Of a DNA stretch of 64,000 bases, positions 34,228 through 42,071 are shown piece after piece (position 1 is the stretch's first letter; the number at the start of each line of letters is the position of its first letter). The notes beneath the pieces were generated by a model. That model saw only the letters and a program-made list of their open reading frames with translations, was not told the origin of the DNA and made no database searches. The DNA lies in the NCBI GenBank assembly GCA_026192395.1, contig WACF01000001.1:304977-368976 (forward strand), in the 5' to 3' direction. This DNA comes from Proteobacteria bacterium 005FR1. Lineage in GTDB: Bacteria > Pseudomonadota > Gammaproteobacteria > Pseudomonadales > Cellvibrionaceae. Both the position numbers and the translations under genes were made by a program.

Positions 34228-36231
34228 TCAAGCCACCGGGTCGATAATCCTTACCGCCTGAACATCGGTCTGCTTGTTCAGAACCTTCTGCTGGCGCCGA
34301 GCGATTTCCGCAGCGCTGTGCCGGCAACTACCCGCGCGTTCGATCAGTTTTATCTCGCAGATGTCGCAGCGCACGCATTCCTTGAAGTCGATCTTGGGAC
34401 CGCGGATGGCGCCGGTGGGGCAGGCCCGTTCGCACACTTTGCAGAGGTCGCATTGTGGAACGCGCTTGATGCGCAAGGGGCTGATAAGTGAGACCAGACC
34501 CAAGGCGGCGCCGAGCGGACAGGCATAGCGGCAGTAGAAGCGCGGTATCAACACCGAGCCGGCGAGTATCAGCAGCAGAATGCTCCACAGTAGCAGTGAG
34601 GAGCTGAAGAAAAACAACGTTCCGAAGGGCTCGAAGTATTGGAACACGCTGATGTTGCTTTGCAGCAATGCCATGCCGACGATGAAGGCGAGGAATCCGT
34701 ACTTGATATAGAGAGCCCGATCGTGAATGCCCTGAGGCACTTTAAGCTGCCAGTGGCGCGGCGTAAATCGGGTGATGAAATCCTGCAAGGCTCCGAATGG
34801 ACAAAGCGACGAGCAGAATACGCGGCCCCACAAGAGGGTGGTCAGTACGGTAAAGCCAACGATCAGAAGAACCGTGAGATTATTCAGCAGAATACCCGGT
34901 CCCTGCATCAGGACACCGGTAATGTGGGAAACCGACAAAAACCCACCGTCGTAGAAGCCCAGATAGAAGAGGGTGGCGGTGAGGGCGACCCAACGCACGC
35001 GACTGCTCTTGCGCAGGAAAGCGGTTGTGACCAGTGCCAGTGTCACCAATAGCATGAGGACTTTCGGCCAGTCGGTTTGGCCCCAGGGCGGCGCTTCGCG
35101 AAGGCGGGTCAGAATGCCCGCTTCTGCCAGTCTCGCTTCTTCGATCTCCTCCAGCGAGAGAATCGGTTCGCCCTGCGCGAGCTGCAGGGGAATGCCGCTG
35201 ACCTGATATGACAGCTCCAGCGGCTCGTCCATCCCCAGTGCCTGGTAGGAGACGGTAAACGGCTGGGTGGGATCGAAGTCCTCCTCCATGACGATAGCCG
35301 CAGTGTACTCCGCATGGCCAGCCACGATACCGCCCTTGGCATTGCCGGCGTTGACGATCCGGCGCGGGTGCACGCGTCGGGCGGGGGAGTCACCCTGCTG
35401 GAAGGACAAGCGTTCCTGTCGGAACAGATGCGAACCGCTGCCGCCAACAGCCACTGCAATCATTTCCGGCGTATCGAAGCGGATGCTGGAGTCGCGTTCG
35501 GCTTTTTCGTAATCCTCGGCACCCACGAAAAATTCTCCCAGCGCAGCCCGGCCCATGTAAGCGATGGAAAGTTGCAGCTCGGTATCCACGGGCGTGGGCA
35601 CTTGGCCCTGAACGACCATTCCACGATCGATCAGATCCTGCCAGCTCAGCTGCTGCAACTGCTCGAGCGCGTTGGCGTTCCAGGTTTTTTGCTGCTGATT
35701 GCCTTCACTGAACCCCATGTAGGCCTTGGCCACCTTGCGAGAGGCACTGCGGACGGTGCGAGCAATGGCCCAGCTGCTGATGGTCGCATTGGACACGCCG
35801 TCGATGTCGTGACGGACGCGGAAGTTGTCGGTGATCGGCTTATCCTGGAATTGCTGCTGAAAGCCCTCGGTGGACAGGAAGTCACCCCTCGAGTAGCGGT
35901 AGGACTCCACATAATGCAGCACTTTGATGCCGGTGAGGTGACCATCCACATGCAGACCGATCAGCATGTCGATCGGAGCACTGTAGCCTTTTTCTTCCGG
36001 CGGAACGTCTGCACTCAGGAAGAGATAGCCCACCAGTTCCTGTTCGCCGGTTTCGCTGTTTATCTTGTATCCGCGTATCACGGGTGGATCGCCTGCCTTT
36101 TCGGAAAAGCTATCCGCCTGCGGCATCACCTGCTCTAACCACGGTTGAACATCGGTGGACCAGGGCGTGTCCGCCGCTACGGGCAGGGCCAGTAAAAAAA
36201 GCGAAGCGAGCAAGACGATGAAGCGGGGCAT
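34228..36231 (-). CDS. NosR/NirI-family FMN- and iron-sulfur membrane protein
   Basis: A 667-residue protein: signal peptide (1-20), periplasmic FMN-binding domain with DGVSNATISS (T150 is the candidate covalent FMN site), a membrane part with five or six helices (from about residue 390), two CxxxCP motifs (CSSLCPFG, CRYACPLG) and two cytoplasmic 4Fe-4S clusters (CDLCKVCERACP; CVRCDICE). This is the NosR/NirI architecture, needed to transfer electrons for N2O reduction. No nosZ, nosD or nosL is near, so its partner is unknown. Divergent from the BamE-like gene. Confidence 0.9.
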   Translation of the reverse strand: MPRFIVLLASLFLLALPVAADTPWSTDVQPWLEQVMPQADSFSEKAGDPPVIRGYKINSETGEQELVGYLFLSADVPPEEKGYSAPIDMLIGLHVDGHLTGIKVLHYVESYRYSRGDFLSTEGFQQQFQDKPITDNFRVRHDIDGVSNATISSWAIARTVRSASRKVAKAYMGFSEGNQQQKTWNANALEQLQQLSWQDLIDRGMVVQGQVPTPVDTELQLSIAYMGRAALGEFFVGAEDYEKAERDSSIRFDTPEMIAVAVGGSGSHLFRQERLSFQQGDSPARRVHPRRIVNAGNAKGGIVAGHAEYTAAIVMEEDFDPTQPFTVSYQALGMDEPLELSYQVSGIPLQLAQGEPILSLEEIEEARLAEAGILTRLREAPPWGQTDWPKVLMLLVTLALVTTAFLRKSSRVRWVALTATLFYLGFYDGGFLSVSHITGVLMQGPGILLNNLTVLLIVGFTVLTTLLWGRVFCSSLCPFGALQDFITRFTPRHWQLKVPQGIHDRALYIKYGFLAFIVGMALLQSNISVFQYFEPFGTLFFFSSSLLLWSILLLILAGSVLIPRFYCRYACPLGAALGLVSLISPLRIKRVPQCDLCKVCERACPTGAIRGPKIDFKECVRCDICEIKLIERAGSCRHSAAEIARRQQKVLNKQTDVQAVRIIDPVA

Positions 36232-36300
36232 ACTGCGGATCCTGCTTTTGTGTGGTAACTGCAGGTTCTTGGTAACGGCGGGTGGCGGTTACATGGGAAC

Positions 36301-36316
36301 GGACGGTAAACCGTCC
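36301..36316. promoter_or_regulatory. Inverted repeat in the divergent gap
   Basis: GGACGGT-AA-ACCGTCC, a perfect 7-bp inverted repeat with a 2-nt spacer. It sits 70 bp upstream of the NosR-like start and 222 bp before the plus-strand gene. It could be an operator for either. The remaining gap (36232-36537) has no gene. Confidence 0.4.
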
Positions 36317-36537
36317 ATCATAATGGCGGCCCTTTGTCGGGCAACCGACTTCACCAAAATTTACCTCGCTCTGTAAAGAAGAGCGAACGTCCGGTCAGGA
36401 AATGTCATTCTGCTTTCACCGTCGCTATGGCATCATTAGCCGCCCCGCAACTGTCAGCCAGTGCCCGGCACCTCTCATCGAGCTTAGCTCTCAGATCACA
36501 TCAATAACCGGCAAGATGATTTGCCCGAGGATTTGGT

Positions 36538-37290
36538 ATGCAACTGCTACAGCGGTTAACCGCCATTTTTCTGTTGTGTTTTGTTGTTGCCCAGGCGCAA
36601 GGCGCCGAAGGTTTGGACCCGGTCAATGCCCACTACGTTGAGCTGCTCAGCAACGGCGGCCCTTCCAGTATTCGGCAGGCAGCCCAGAGCATGCACCGCT
36701 CCGGCGTCAGTGACGAGCGGGTCCTGGACGTCGCCGCGGAAGTGCTGCTGCGCGATTACAAGACCGCGACCAGCGGTACCGAGATAGACGCCCTGGCCTG
36801 GATTACCAACGCCCTGTCTCACGCGAAAACCGACCGATACAATGCCGTCCTGCTGGAAGTAAAGGAGAATGCGGCGCACAAGAAGCTGTCGAAATACGCC
36901 GATAAAAACTTCAACAAGCGGCTCCCGGCCGGTGAAGCCTACGTGGCCGGCTCCGTTGATCTGGCAAAGATCGCCGCAGCAACTGCTGCAGCCGCTCCCG
37001 CCCCGGCGTCCGGCGCCGCGCCGGCAGGCAGTTACCATCCCATCAGCGTGATCAAGGTCGGCATGAGCCGGCAGGAAGTGATGGCCCTCGCTGGACCACC
37101 CAGCGGCACCCGTCATTATCAAACCGGCAAAGCGTTTATTCCGTTCAACTACAAAGGCGGTGATTTGATGCGCGAAGAAGCGCTCTACAAAGGGCAGGGC
37201 CGCATAGTGATGTCCAACACCAACCGTTACAGCAATGACTGGGAAGTGCTGGAAGTCATCCTGGATGCCAACGAGTCCGGCTATCCCTGA
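36538..37290 (+). CDS. Exported protein with C-terminal SmpA/OmlA (BamE-like) domain
   Basis: A 250-residue protein. The signal peptide ends at AQGA-EG (about 22). Residues 25-140 are helical and look like HEAT-type repeats (SSIRQAAQSMHRSGVSDERVLDVAAEVLL). An Ala/Pro-rich linker follows at 142-163. Residues 165-245 fit the BamE/OmlA fold: VIKVGMSRQEVMALAGPPSGTRHYQTGK and NYKGGD, ending in VLEVILDANESGYP. No lipobox Cys is seen, so it is periplasmic and not a lipoprotein. Function unknown. A terminator follows. Confidence 0.8.
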   Translation: MQLLQRLTAIFLLCFVVAQAQGAEGLDPVNAHYVELLSNGGPSSIRQAAQSMHRSGVSDERVLDVAAEVLLRDYKTATSGTEIDALAWITNALSHAKTDRYNAVLLEVKENAAHKKLSKYADKNFNKRLPAGEAYVAGSVDLAKIAAATAAAAPAPASGAAPAGSYHPISVIKVGMSRQEVMALAGPPSGTRHYQTGKAFIPFNYKGGDLMREEALYKGQGRIVMSNTNRYSNDWEVLEVILDANESGYP

Positions 37291-37315
37291 TCGATCGCAG
37301 ACCTCTGCATCACCG

Positions 37316-37350
37316 AAGGCCGGCAGATTTGTCGGCCTTTCTGTTTTGGG
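37316..37350 (+). terminator. Rho-independent terminator
   Basis: Stem AAGGCCG / CGGCCTT (37316-37322, 37333-37339) with a 10-nt loop and a TTCTGTTTT tract, 26 bp past the BamE-like stop. Confidence 0.8.
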
Positions 37351-37436
37351 GCGGGTGGCGCGCGTAGGTTCCCGGCTGGGAATGAGGTTTGCAGGCTGCC
37401 TTTGCGAAGTCATCGCCGAGGCATTCGAGGGAGCGA

Positions 37437-38780
37437 ATGGATTTATCGACACAGGCTTTCTTCTGGGGCATCTTCAGCGCCATCTCCCTGCCGCTCGGAG
37501 CGGCGCTGGGCCTGGCTTGGCGGCCAGGCTCGCGCATCAGCTCTACTTTCATGGCCTTCGGGGCGGGCGCTTTGCTGTTTGCGCTCAGCGTCGAGCTATT
37601 GAGCCATGTCCCCCATTATGTGAGCGAACACGGACTGCCCGCTCTGGCGGTCGCTGCAGGCGCGGCGGTTGCAGGCGGCTTGCTCTTCGATGTGCTCAAC
37701 CAGATGCTCAACAATCGCGGCGCCTTTCTGCGCAACGTTTCCAACGCAAGAAATCACATCGCACGTACCAAGCGCGCACGCGCGCGGCGAATGCTGCGCC
37801 GGCTTTCGCGCATCGACGCCTTGCGCGAAGTGCCACCGGAGATCATGGCGGAGCTGGTGAAGCGGGTGCGCAAGGAGCGCTATCGGGACGGTGAATTGAT
37901 TTTCAATTCCGGTGATCAGGCTCAGGAGATACATTTCATCCGACGCGGCGATGTGGATATCTACCGCGGCGAGGGGGACAATCGCTCAGGCGAGCTTGTG
38001 GCCACTTACGGGAAGGACGACACCTTCGGGGAACGCGCGGTGCTGGAGCGCACTGAAAGGCGCAACGCCGCGGTGGCTCGCGGCGACGTGATTTTATATA
38101 CGTTGGAGAAGGAGGATTTGCGCCAGGCTTTTCAGGAGATGCCGGAGTTGTTGAAGGCGGTGGAGGCAATGGCGAGCTGCAGACTCCGGGCCTGCGAAGA
38201 CACGGAATCAAACGCCGAACGCGGCGCCTGGGAGGAGCAGACGGGCGATCGGCTCGACGATATCAATATCGATGTGACTGCGAACGAGATTCAGCAGGAA
38301 AGGCGGGATACGAGCCCGACCGCCGCGGCCGGTGCCGCATTGGCGATCTGGCTGGGGATTGCCATCGACGGGATTCCGGAATCGCTGATCATCGGCACCT
38401 TGAGCATCGACCCGGAGGGTGTGAGCCTGGCATTCATCGCCGGCGTGTTTCTTGCCAACATGCCAGAAGCCATGTCCAGTTCCATCAGCATGCGCAATAG
38501 CGGCTCGTCCAAGCGTCGCATCCTTGTCATGTGGAGTTCGCTGACCTTGTTGACCGGTTGCGGCGCATTTCTCGGCGCATCTCTTCTGCCACCCGATCCG
38601 GAAGGTTACATGTTCTTCGTGGTGCTCGGCATCGAAGCGCTGGCCGCTGGTGCCATGCTCACGATGATCGCGGAAACCATGCTGCCGGAAGCGTTCGAGC
38701 AGGGCGGCTCGGTGGTGGGAATGGCAACGCTGCTGGGATTTCTTGCCGCACTGGCGGTAGCCGCGGGTGGAGAAATCTAG
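37437..38780 (+). CDS. ZIP-family transporter with inserted cyclic-nucleotide-binding domain
   Basis: A 447-residue protein. Residues 1-95 hold three transmembrane helices, residues about 120-245 a CRP-type cyclic-nucleotide-binding domain (DGELIFNSGDQAQEIHFIRRGDVDIYRGE, phosphate-binding loop FGERAVLERTERRNAAV with E199 and R209), and residues 290-447 five more helices. The helix-4 and -5 pieces IDGIPESLIIG (310-320) and FLANMPEAMSSS (338-349) are like the metal-binding helices of GufA/ZIP zinc transporters. So the regulatory domain replaces the usual loop between TM3 and TM4. GAGGGAG precedes the ATG. Zinc or other metal export/import gated by a nucleotide is inferred. Confidence 0.82.
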   Translation: MDLSTQAFFWGIFSAISLPLGAALGLAWRPGSRISSTFMAFGAGALLFALSVELLSHVPHYVSEHGLPALAVAAGAAVAGGLLFDVLNQMLNNRGAFLRNVSNARNHIARTKRARARRMLRRLSRIDALREVPPEIMAELVKRVRKERYRDGELIFNSGDQAQEIHFIRRGDVDIYRGEGDNRSGELVATYGKDDTFGERAVLERTERRNAAVARGDVILYTLEKEDLRQAFQEMPELLKAVEAMASCRLRACEDTESNAERGAWEEQTGDRLDDINIDVTANEIQQERRDTSPTAAAGAALAIWLGIAIDGIPESLIIGTLSIDPEGVSLAFIAGVFLANMPEAMSSSISMRNSGSSKRRILVMWSSLTLLTGCGAFLGASLLPPDPEGYMFFVVLGIEALAAGAMLTMIAETMLPEAFEQGGSVVGMATLLGFLAALAVAAGGEI

Positions 38781-38844
38781 GGTTTCTTCACAGCAGTGAA
38801 CACCCGACCGGTGCCGCCCCACTCATTTCCGAGGAACACGCCAT

Positions 38845-38873
38845 CGTCATTCCCGCGCAGGCGGGAATCCATT
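38845..38873. repeat. Single REP-type palindrome
   Basis: CGTCATTCCCGCGCAGGCGGGAATCC plus flanks. Its core ATTCCCGC-GCAG-GCGGGAAT (38849-38856, 38861-38868) is the same size as the arms at 1-454 but has C-G swapped at one position on both sides, so pairing is kept. The gap 38781-39114 holds no gene; it also has partial direct repeats of CACAGCAGNRAACACC (38788 and 38989). Confidence 0.75.
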
Positions 38874-39114
38874 GATCGAAAAAAGGGTCGGATGTTGTGG
38901 TGCCAGGCCGGCAATCCGGCGTTCACCGCTGTGACTCGCCGTGAATCCGTCCATGGAGACTCTACGCCGGCATTCATCCCGGCGAAGGTCACAGCAGCAA
39001 ACACCGGATCACTGGCTGAAAATGGGGTGCCGCCCCGACGGATCAAGGGCTCCGATCTTCACGAGCGAAAACTTCAGCTGCAGTGCCCAACCGGAGCACT
39101 GCAGCACGAGGGTA

Positions 39115-40158
39115 TCAGCCCGCGGGCTTGTTCTCGAACGGCTGCGGACGGGGAGTGGCCGGAGTGGAGGGCGGCAGGATCGGCAGTTTGAACTGGGGCT
39201 GTTCGCCAGTCAGGGTCTTCAGGAAGGCGACGATGCTGTCGATTTCCGCTTTCGTCAGCGTGCGACCCAGCTGCAGGCGAGCCATGATGTCGGTGGCCTG
39301 CTCCAGACTCCAGATAGCGCCGTCGTGGAAGTAGGGGTAAGTGAGCTCCACATTACGCAAAGTCGGCACCTTGAAGCTAAAGCGATCAGCGTCGCGACCG
39401 GTTACCGCACTGCGGCCCTCGACTTCGCTGTCGGTCTCGTAGGGTGCAACCATCCCCATCTTCTGGAATGAGTTGCCGCCGACCGCCGGACCATTGTGGC
39501 AGGCCACACAGCCGACGTTCTTGAACAACTCATAGCCTTTCAGTTCTGCTTTGGTGAGCGCACTGTTGTCGCCTTTCAGCCACTGGTCGAAGCGGGAATT
39601 CGGTGTCACAAGAGTTTCTTCAAAAGCGGCAATCGCATCGGTTACGCGTTCGAGATCGATTTTCGAATTGCCGTAAACCGCACCAAATTCGTTGACGTAA
39701 CCCGGAATGGAACGAAGAATCTCGATCGCCAGGTCGTGAGTGGATGCCATTTCACCCGGGTTGGCGATCGGGCCGCCGGCCTGCTCCTGCAAGTCTGCTG
39801 CGCGGCCGTCCCAGAACTGGGCCAGATTCATACTGGAATTCAGAACAGTTGGTGAATTGATCGGACCCTGCTGCCAGTTGTGGCCGATTGAAGAGGGCAG
39901 ATTGTCGCTGCCGCCGGTGCTCAGGTTGTGGCAGCTGTTGCAGGAAATGAAACCCGAGCGTGACAGACGCGGATCAAAAAACAGCTTTTTGCCGAGCTCA
40001 ACTTTGGCGGGATTTTCGACTTTAGCCGCTTCGATCGGCTGAATGGGTTCCTGGCGGGGGGCTGCGCTTGCAAAGGCGTTGAACAAGGTTGCTGCCAGCA
40101 AAAAGGTGATCATCTTACTACTGGATTTCACGACTGCTTTCCTCTTGTGCAAATTCAT
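39115..40158 (-). CDS. Di-heme cytochrome c peroxidase
   Basis: A 347-residue periplasmic protein. The signal peptide ends near FASA-AP (about 33). Two haem c sites are seen: CNSCH (about 73-77) and CVACH (about 218-222). VELGKKLFFDPRLSRSG, the peroxidatic region, FNVPTLRN-like FKVPTLRNVELTYPYFHDGAI and a final SIVAFLKTLTGE are typical of bacterial CcpA. It reduces H2O2 with electrons from cytochrome c or cupredoxin. The C-terminus ends in a Pro-rich tail. No neighbour is linked. Confidence 0.94.
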   Translation of the reverse strand: MNLHKRKAVVKSSSKMITFLLAATLFNAFASAAPRQEPIQPIEAAKVENPAKVELGKKLFFDPRLSRSGFISCNSCHNLSTGGSDNLPSSIGHNWQQGPINSPTVLNSSMNLAQFWDGRAADLQEQAGGPIANPGEMASTHDLAIEILRSIPGYVNEFGAVYGNSKIDLERVTDAIAAFEETLVTPNSRFDQWLKGDNSALTKAELKGYELFKNVGCVACHNGPAVGGNSFQKMGMVAPYETDSEVEGRSAVTGRDADRFSFKVPTLRNVELTYPYFHDGAIWSLEQATDIMARLQLGRTLTKAEIDSIVAFLKTLTGEQPQFKLPILPPSTPATPRPQPFENKPAG

Positions 40159-40262
40159 TCGCCGGGGCGAATATGCGACTACTGCGTAACCGGCAAGGCG
40201 CCAGATTTCCTACTCACAGGCAGGGCACTCCACCGGGCGCGGCATGATAGCAGAAGCTCGTC

Positions 40263-40304
40263 ATTTATTTTAGGCCATTTATTTTGGGCCTTTTATTTTA
40301 GGCG
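40263..40304 (+). repeat. 14-bp tandem repeat, three units
   Basis: Three imperfect units of WTTTATTTTRGGCC (40263-40276, 40277-40290, 40291-40304) about 90 bp before the DUF486 gene. AT-rich, in contrast to the surrounding sequence, and could affect promoter spacing. Confidence 0.7.
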
Positions 40305-40392
40305 TAGTTACCGGATTGGTTTGACTTGTCCCAGCGCTTTGCCGGATAGTTTTCGCGGCTCGCGTCAGCTCCGGGAACCCTCAGGTAAACTC

Positions 40393-40743
40393 ATGCATCC
40401 GCTTCTTCTCTCTATATCCCTGCTTTTGTGCAGCAACGTCTTCATGACCTTCGCGTGGTACGCGCATTTGAAGGAACTGAATCACAAACCCTGGATGATC
40501 GCCGCACTGGTCAGCTGGGGGGTTGCGTTTCTGGAATACCTGTTCCAGGTCCCGGCGAACCGCATCGGCTACTCAGTGCTTTCGATCGGCCAGTTGAAAG
40601 TGATGCAGGAAGTTATCACACTGTCGATCTTCGTTCCTTTTGCGGTGTTTTATCTGAAAGAACCGCTGAAGCTGGATTACCTGTGGGCTGGCTTCTGTCT
40701 GGTCGGAGCCGTCTATTTCATGTTCAGGGACCGTCTTGGCTGA
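40393..40743 (+). CDS. DUF486 (DMT-like) membrane protein
   Basis: A 116-residue protein with four helices: PLLLSISLLLCSNVFMTFAWY, WMIAALVSWGVAFLEYLFQVPANRIGY, LKVMQEVITLSIFVPFAVFYL and LWAGFCLVGAVYFMF, read in pieces. The QVPANRIG and QLKVMQEVITLSIF segments are those of DUF486. It resembles half of a drug/metabolite transporter and may dimerise. The ATG at 40393 gives the family length; the start is not preceded by a clear ribosome site. Confidence 0.9.
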   Translation: MHPLLLSISLLLCSNVFMTFAWYAHLKELNHKPWMIAALVSWGVAFLEYLFQVPANRIGYSVLSIGQLKVMQEVITLSIFVPFAVFYLKEPLKLDYLWAGFCLVGAVYFMFRDRLG

Positions 40744-40808
40744 ATCATTGCCGTGGACAAGGTCGCCGTGGACAATAACCCGAAACTGCTCTCGTGAATG
40801 GAGACAAG

Positions 40809-41861
40809 ATGAAATTGCTGGATCTGCTGAACACCCGCTTTCCCATCATCCAGGCACCCATGGCGGGTGTGCAGGACAATGCGCTCACAGTGGCCGTGTG
40901 CAAAGCCGGTGGACTGGGTTCGCTGCCATGCGGCATGTTGAGCCCTGACGCGATGCGCCGCGAAATCGAGGCGATTCGTCAGCAGACTGATGCTTCCTTC
41001 AACCTGAATTTCTTTTGCCACCAGACGCCATCAGCCGATTTACACGCTGAGGAAAGCTGGCGAGCGGCTTTGACGCCCTATTACCATGAATATGGGATCG
41101 ATCCGCAGAGCATCGGGGCGGGAGCGAGCCGGACGCCTTTCAACGAAGCAGCCGCCGAAATCGTGGAAGCGTATCGACCGGCGGTGGTGAGTTTTCATTT
41201 CGGTCTTCCCGCCGCCGCGCTGCTCGAACGAGTGAAAGCCGCAGGATCTGCTGTACTGTCCTCGGCCACCACCGTTGATGAAGCATTATGGTTGGAGGCG
41301 CATGGCGCGGATGCGATCATTGCGCAAGGCTTTGAAGCGGGCGGACATCGCGGCATGTTCCTCAGCGATGATCTTTCCACCCAGGTCGGCACCTTCGCCT
41401 TGCTGCCGCAAATAGTGGATGCCGTGAAGCTTCCGGTCATTGCCGCTGGCGGGATCGCGGATGCAAGGGGCGTCAGGGCTGCCATGGACCTGGGTGCGGC
41501 GGGTGTTCAGGTTGGTACTGCGTACCTGCTGTGTCCCGAGGCGAGAACTTCTGACATACATCGGAGTGCACTGAAAGCCGGGAAGGGCGGACGTGGGCAG
41601 TACACCGTGGTGACAAATGTTTTCTCGGGGCGGCCCGCGCGCGGCATCGTGAATCGACTGATCAGCGACCTGGGACCAGTGTCCGACCTTGCGCCGGCCT
41701 TCCCGCTGGCGGCGAGCGCAATCGCTCCTTTGCGAAGCGCGGCCGAAACGCGGGGTAGGTGTGACTTCTCGCCGCTATGGGCGGGGCAGAATGCAGCGGG
41801 AGTACGGGAAGTGCCGGCGGGTGAACTAACGAGCGAGCTGTCTTCCGGGCTACCGCGTTGA
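40809..41861 (+). CDS. Nitronate monooxygenase
   Basis: A 350-residue FMN enzyme of the 2-nitropropane dioxygenase family. Seen: FPIIQAPMAGVQD, AVCKAGGLGSLPCG, SFNLNFFCH, IIAQGFEAGGHRGMF with the conserved active-site His, PVIAAGGIADARGVRAAMDLGAAGVQVGTAYLLCPEA as the phosphate-binding segment, and YTVVTNVFSGRPARGIVN. It oxidises nitronates such as propionate-3-nitronate. GGAG 5 nt before ATG 40809 supports this start over GTG 40794. It follows DUF486 by 65 bp and may be cotranscribed. Confidence 0.93.
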   Translation: MKLLDLLNTRFPIIQAPMAGVQDNALTVAVCKAGGLGSLPCGMLSPDAMRREIEAIRQQTDASFNLNFFCHQTPSADLHAEESWRAALTPYYHEYGIDPQSIGAGASRTPFNEAAAEIVEAYRPAVVSFHFGLPAAALLERVKAAGSAVLSSATTVDEALWLEAHGADAIIAQGFEAGGHRGMFLSDDLSTQVGTFALLPQIVDAVKLPVIAAGGIADARGVRAAMDLGAAGVQVGTAYLLCPEARTSDIHRSALKAGKGGRGQYTVVTNVFSGRPARGIVNRLISDLGPVSDLAPAFPLAASAIAPLRSAAETRGRCDFSPLWAGQNAAGVREVPAGELTSELSSGLPR

Positions 41862-41942
41862 TGATTGAAGCTCCGTTTGTCGGTGACCTTTCGGTCGGGC
41901 AAAAGAGCCCTTGCGGTGAGCGGAGGGGATAACTAACATACT

Positions 41943-41972
41943 TTTTCGATTCAACATGACTTGAATCGAAAA
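41943..41972. promoter_or_regulatory. Perfect inverted repeat before the giant protease
   Basis: TTTTCGATTCAA-CATGAC-TTGAATCGAAAA, a perfect 12-bp inverted repeat, 100 bp before the subtilase start and 82 bp after the monooxygenase stop. Its low GC content and A-rich tail could make it a weak bidirectional terminator or an operator. The flanking gap 41862-42071 has no gene. Confidence 0.55.
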
Positions 41973-42071
41973 CTTACCGCGCGGAACAACACAATGATAA
42001 GAACATCAGCGCAGGTCCTGACCTGGGTCTATGTTTCACCCGCTCTCCAGTTCCTATAGGCTGGGGCATTC

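Noticed and set aside
36556-37452. A 298-codon open frame on the minus strand
   Set aside because: It is antisense to the BamE-like gene, which has a signal peptide and recognised domain, and it spans the terminator at 37316-37350.
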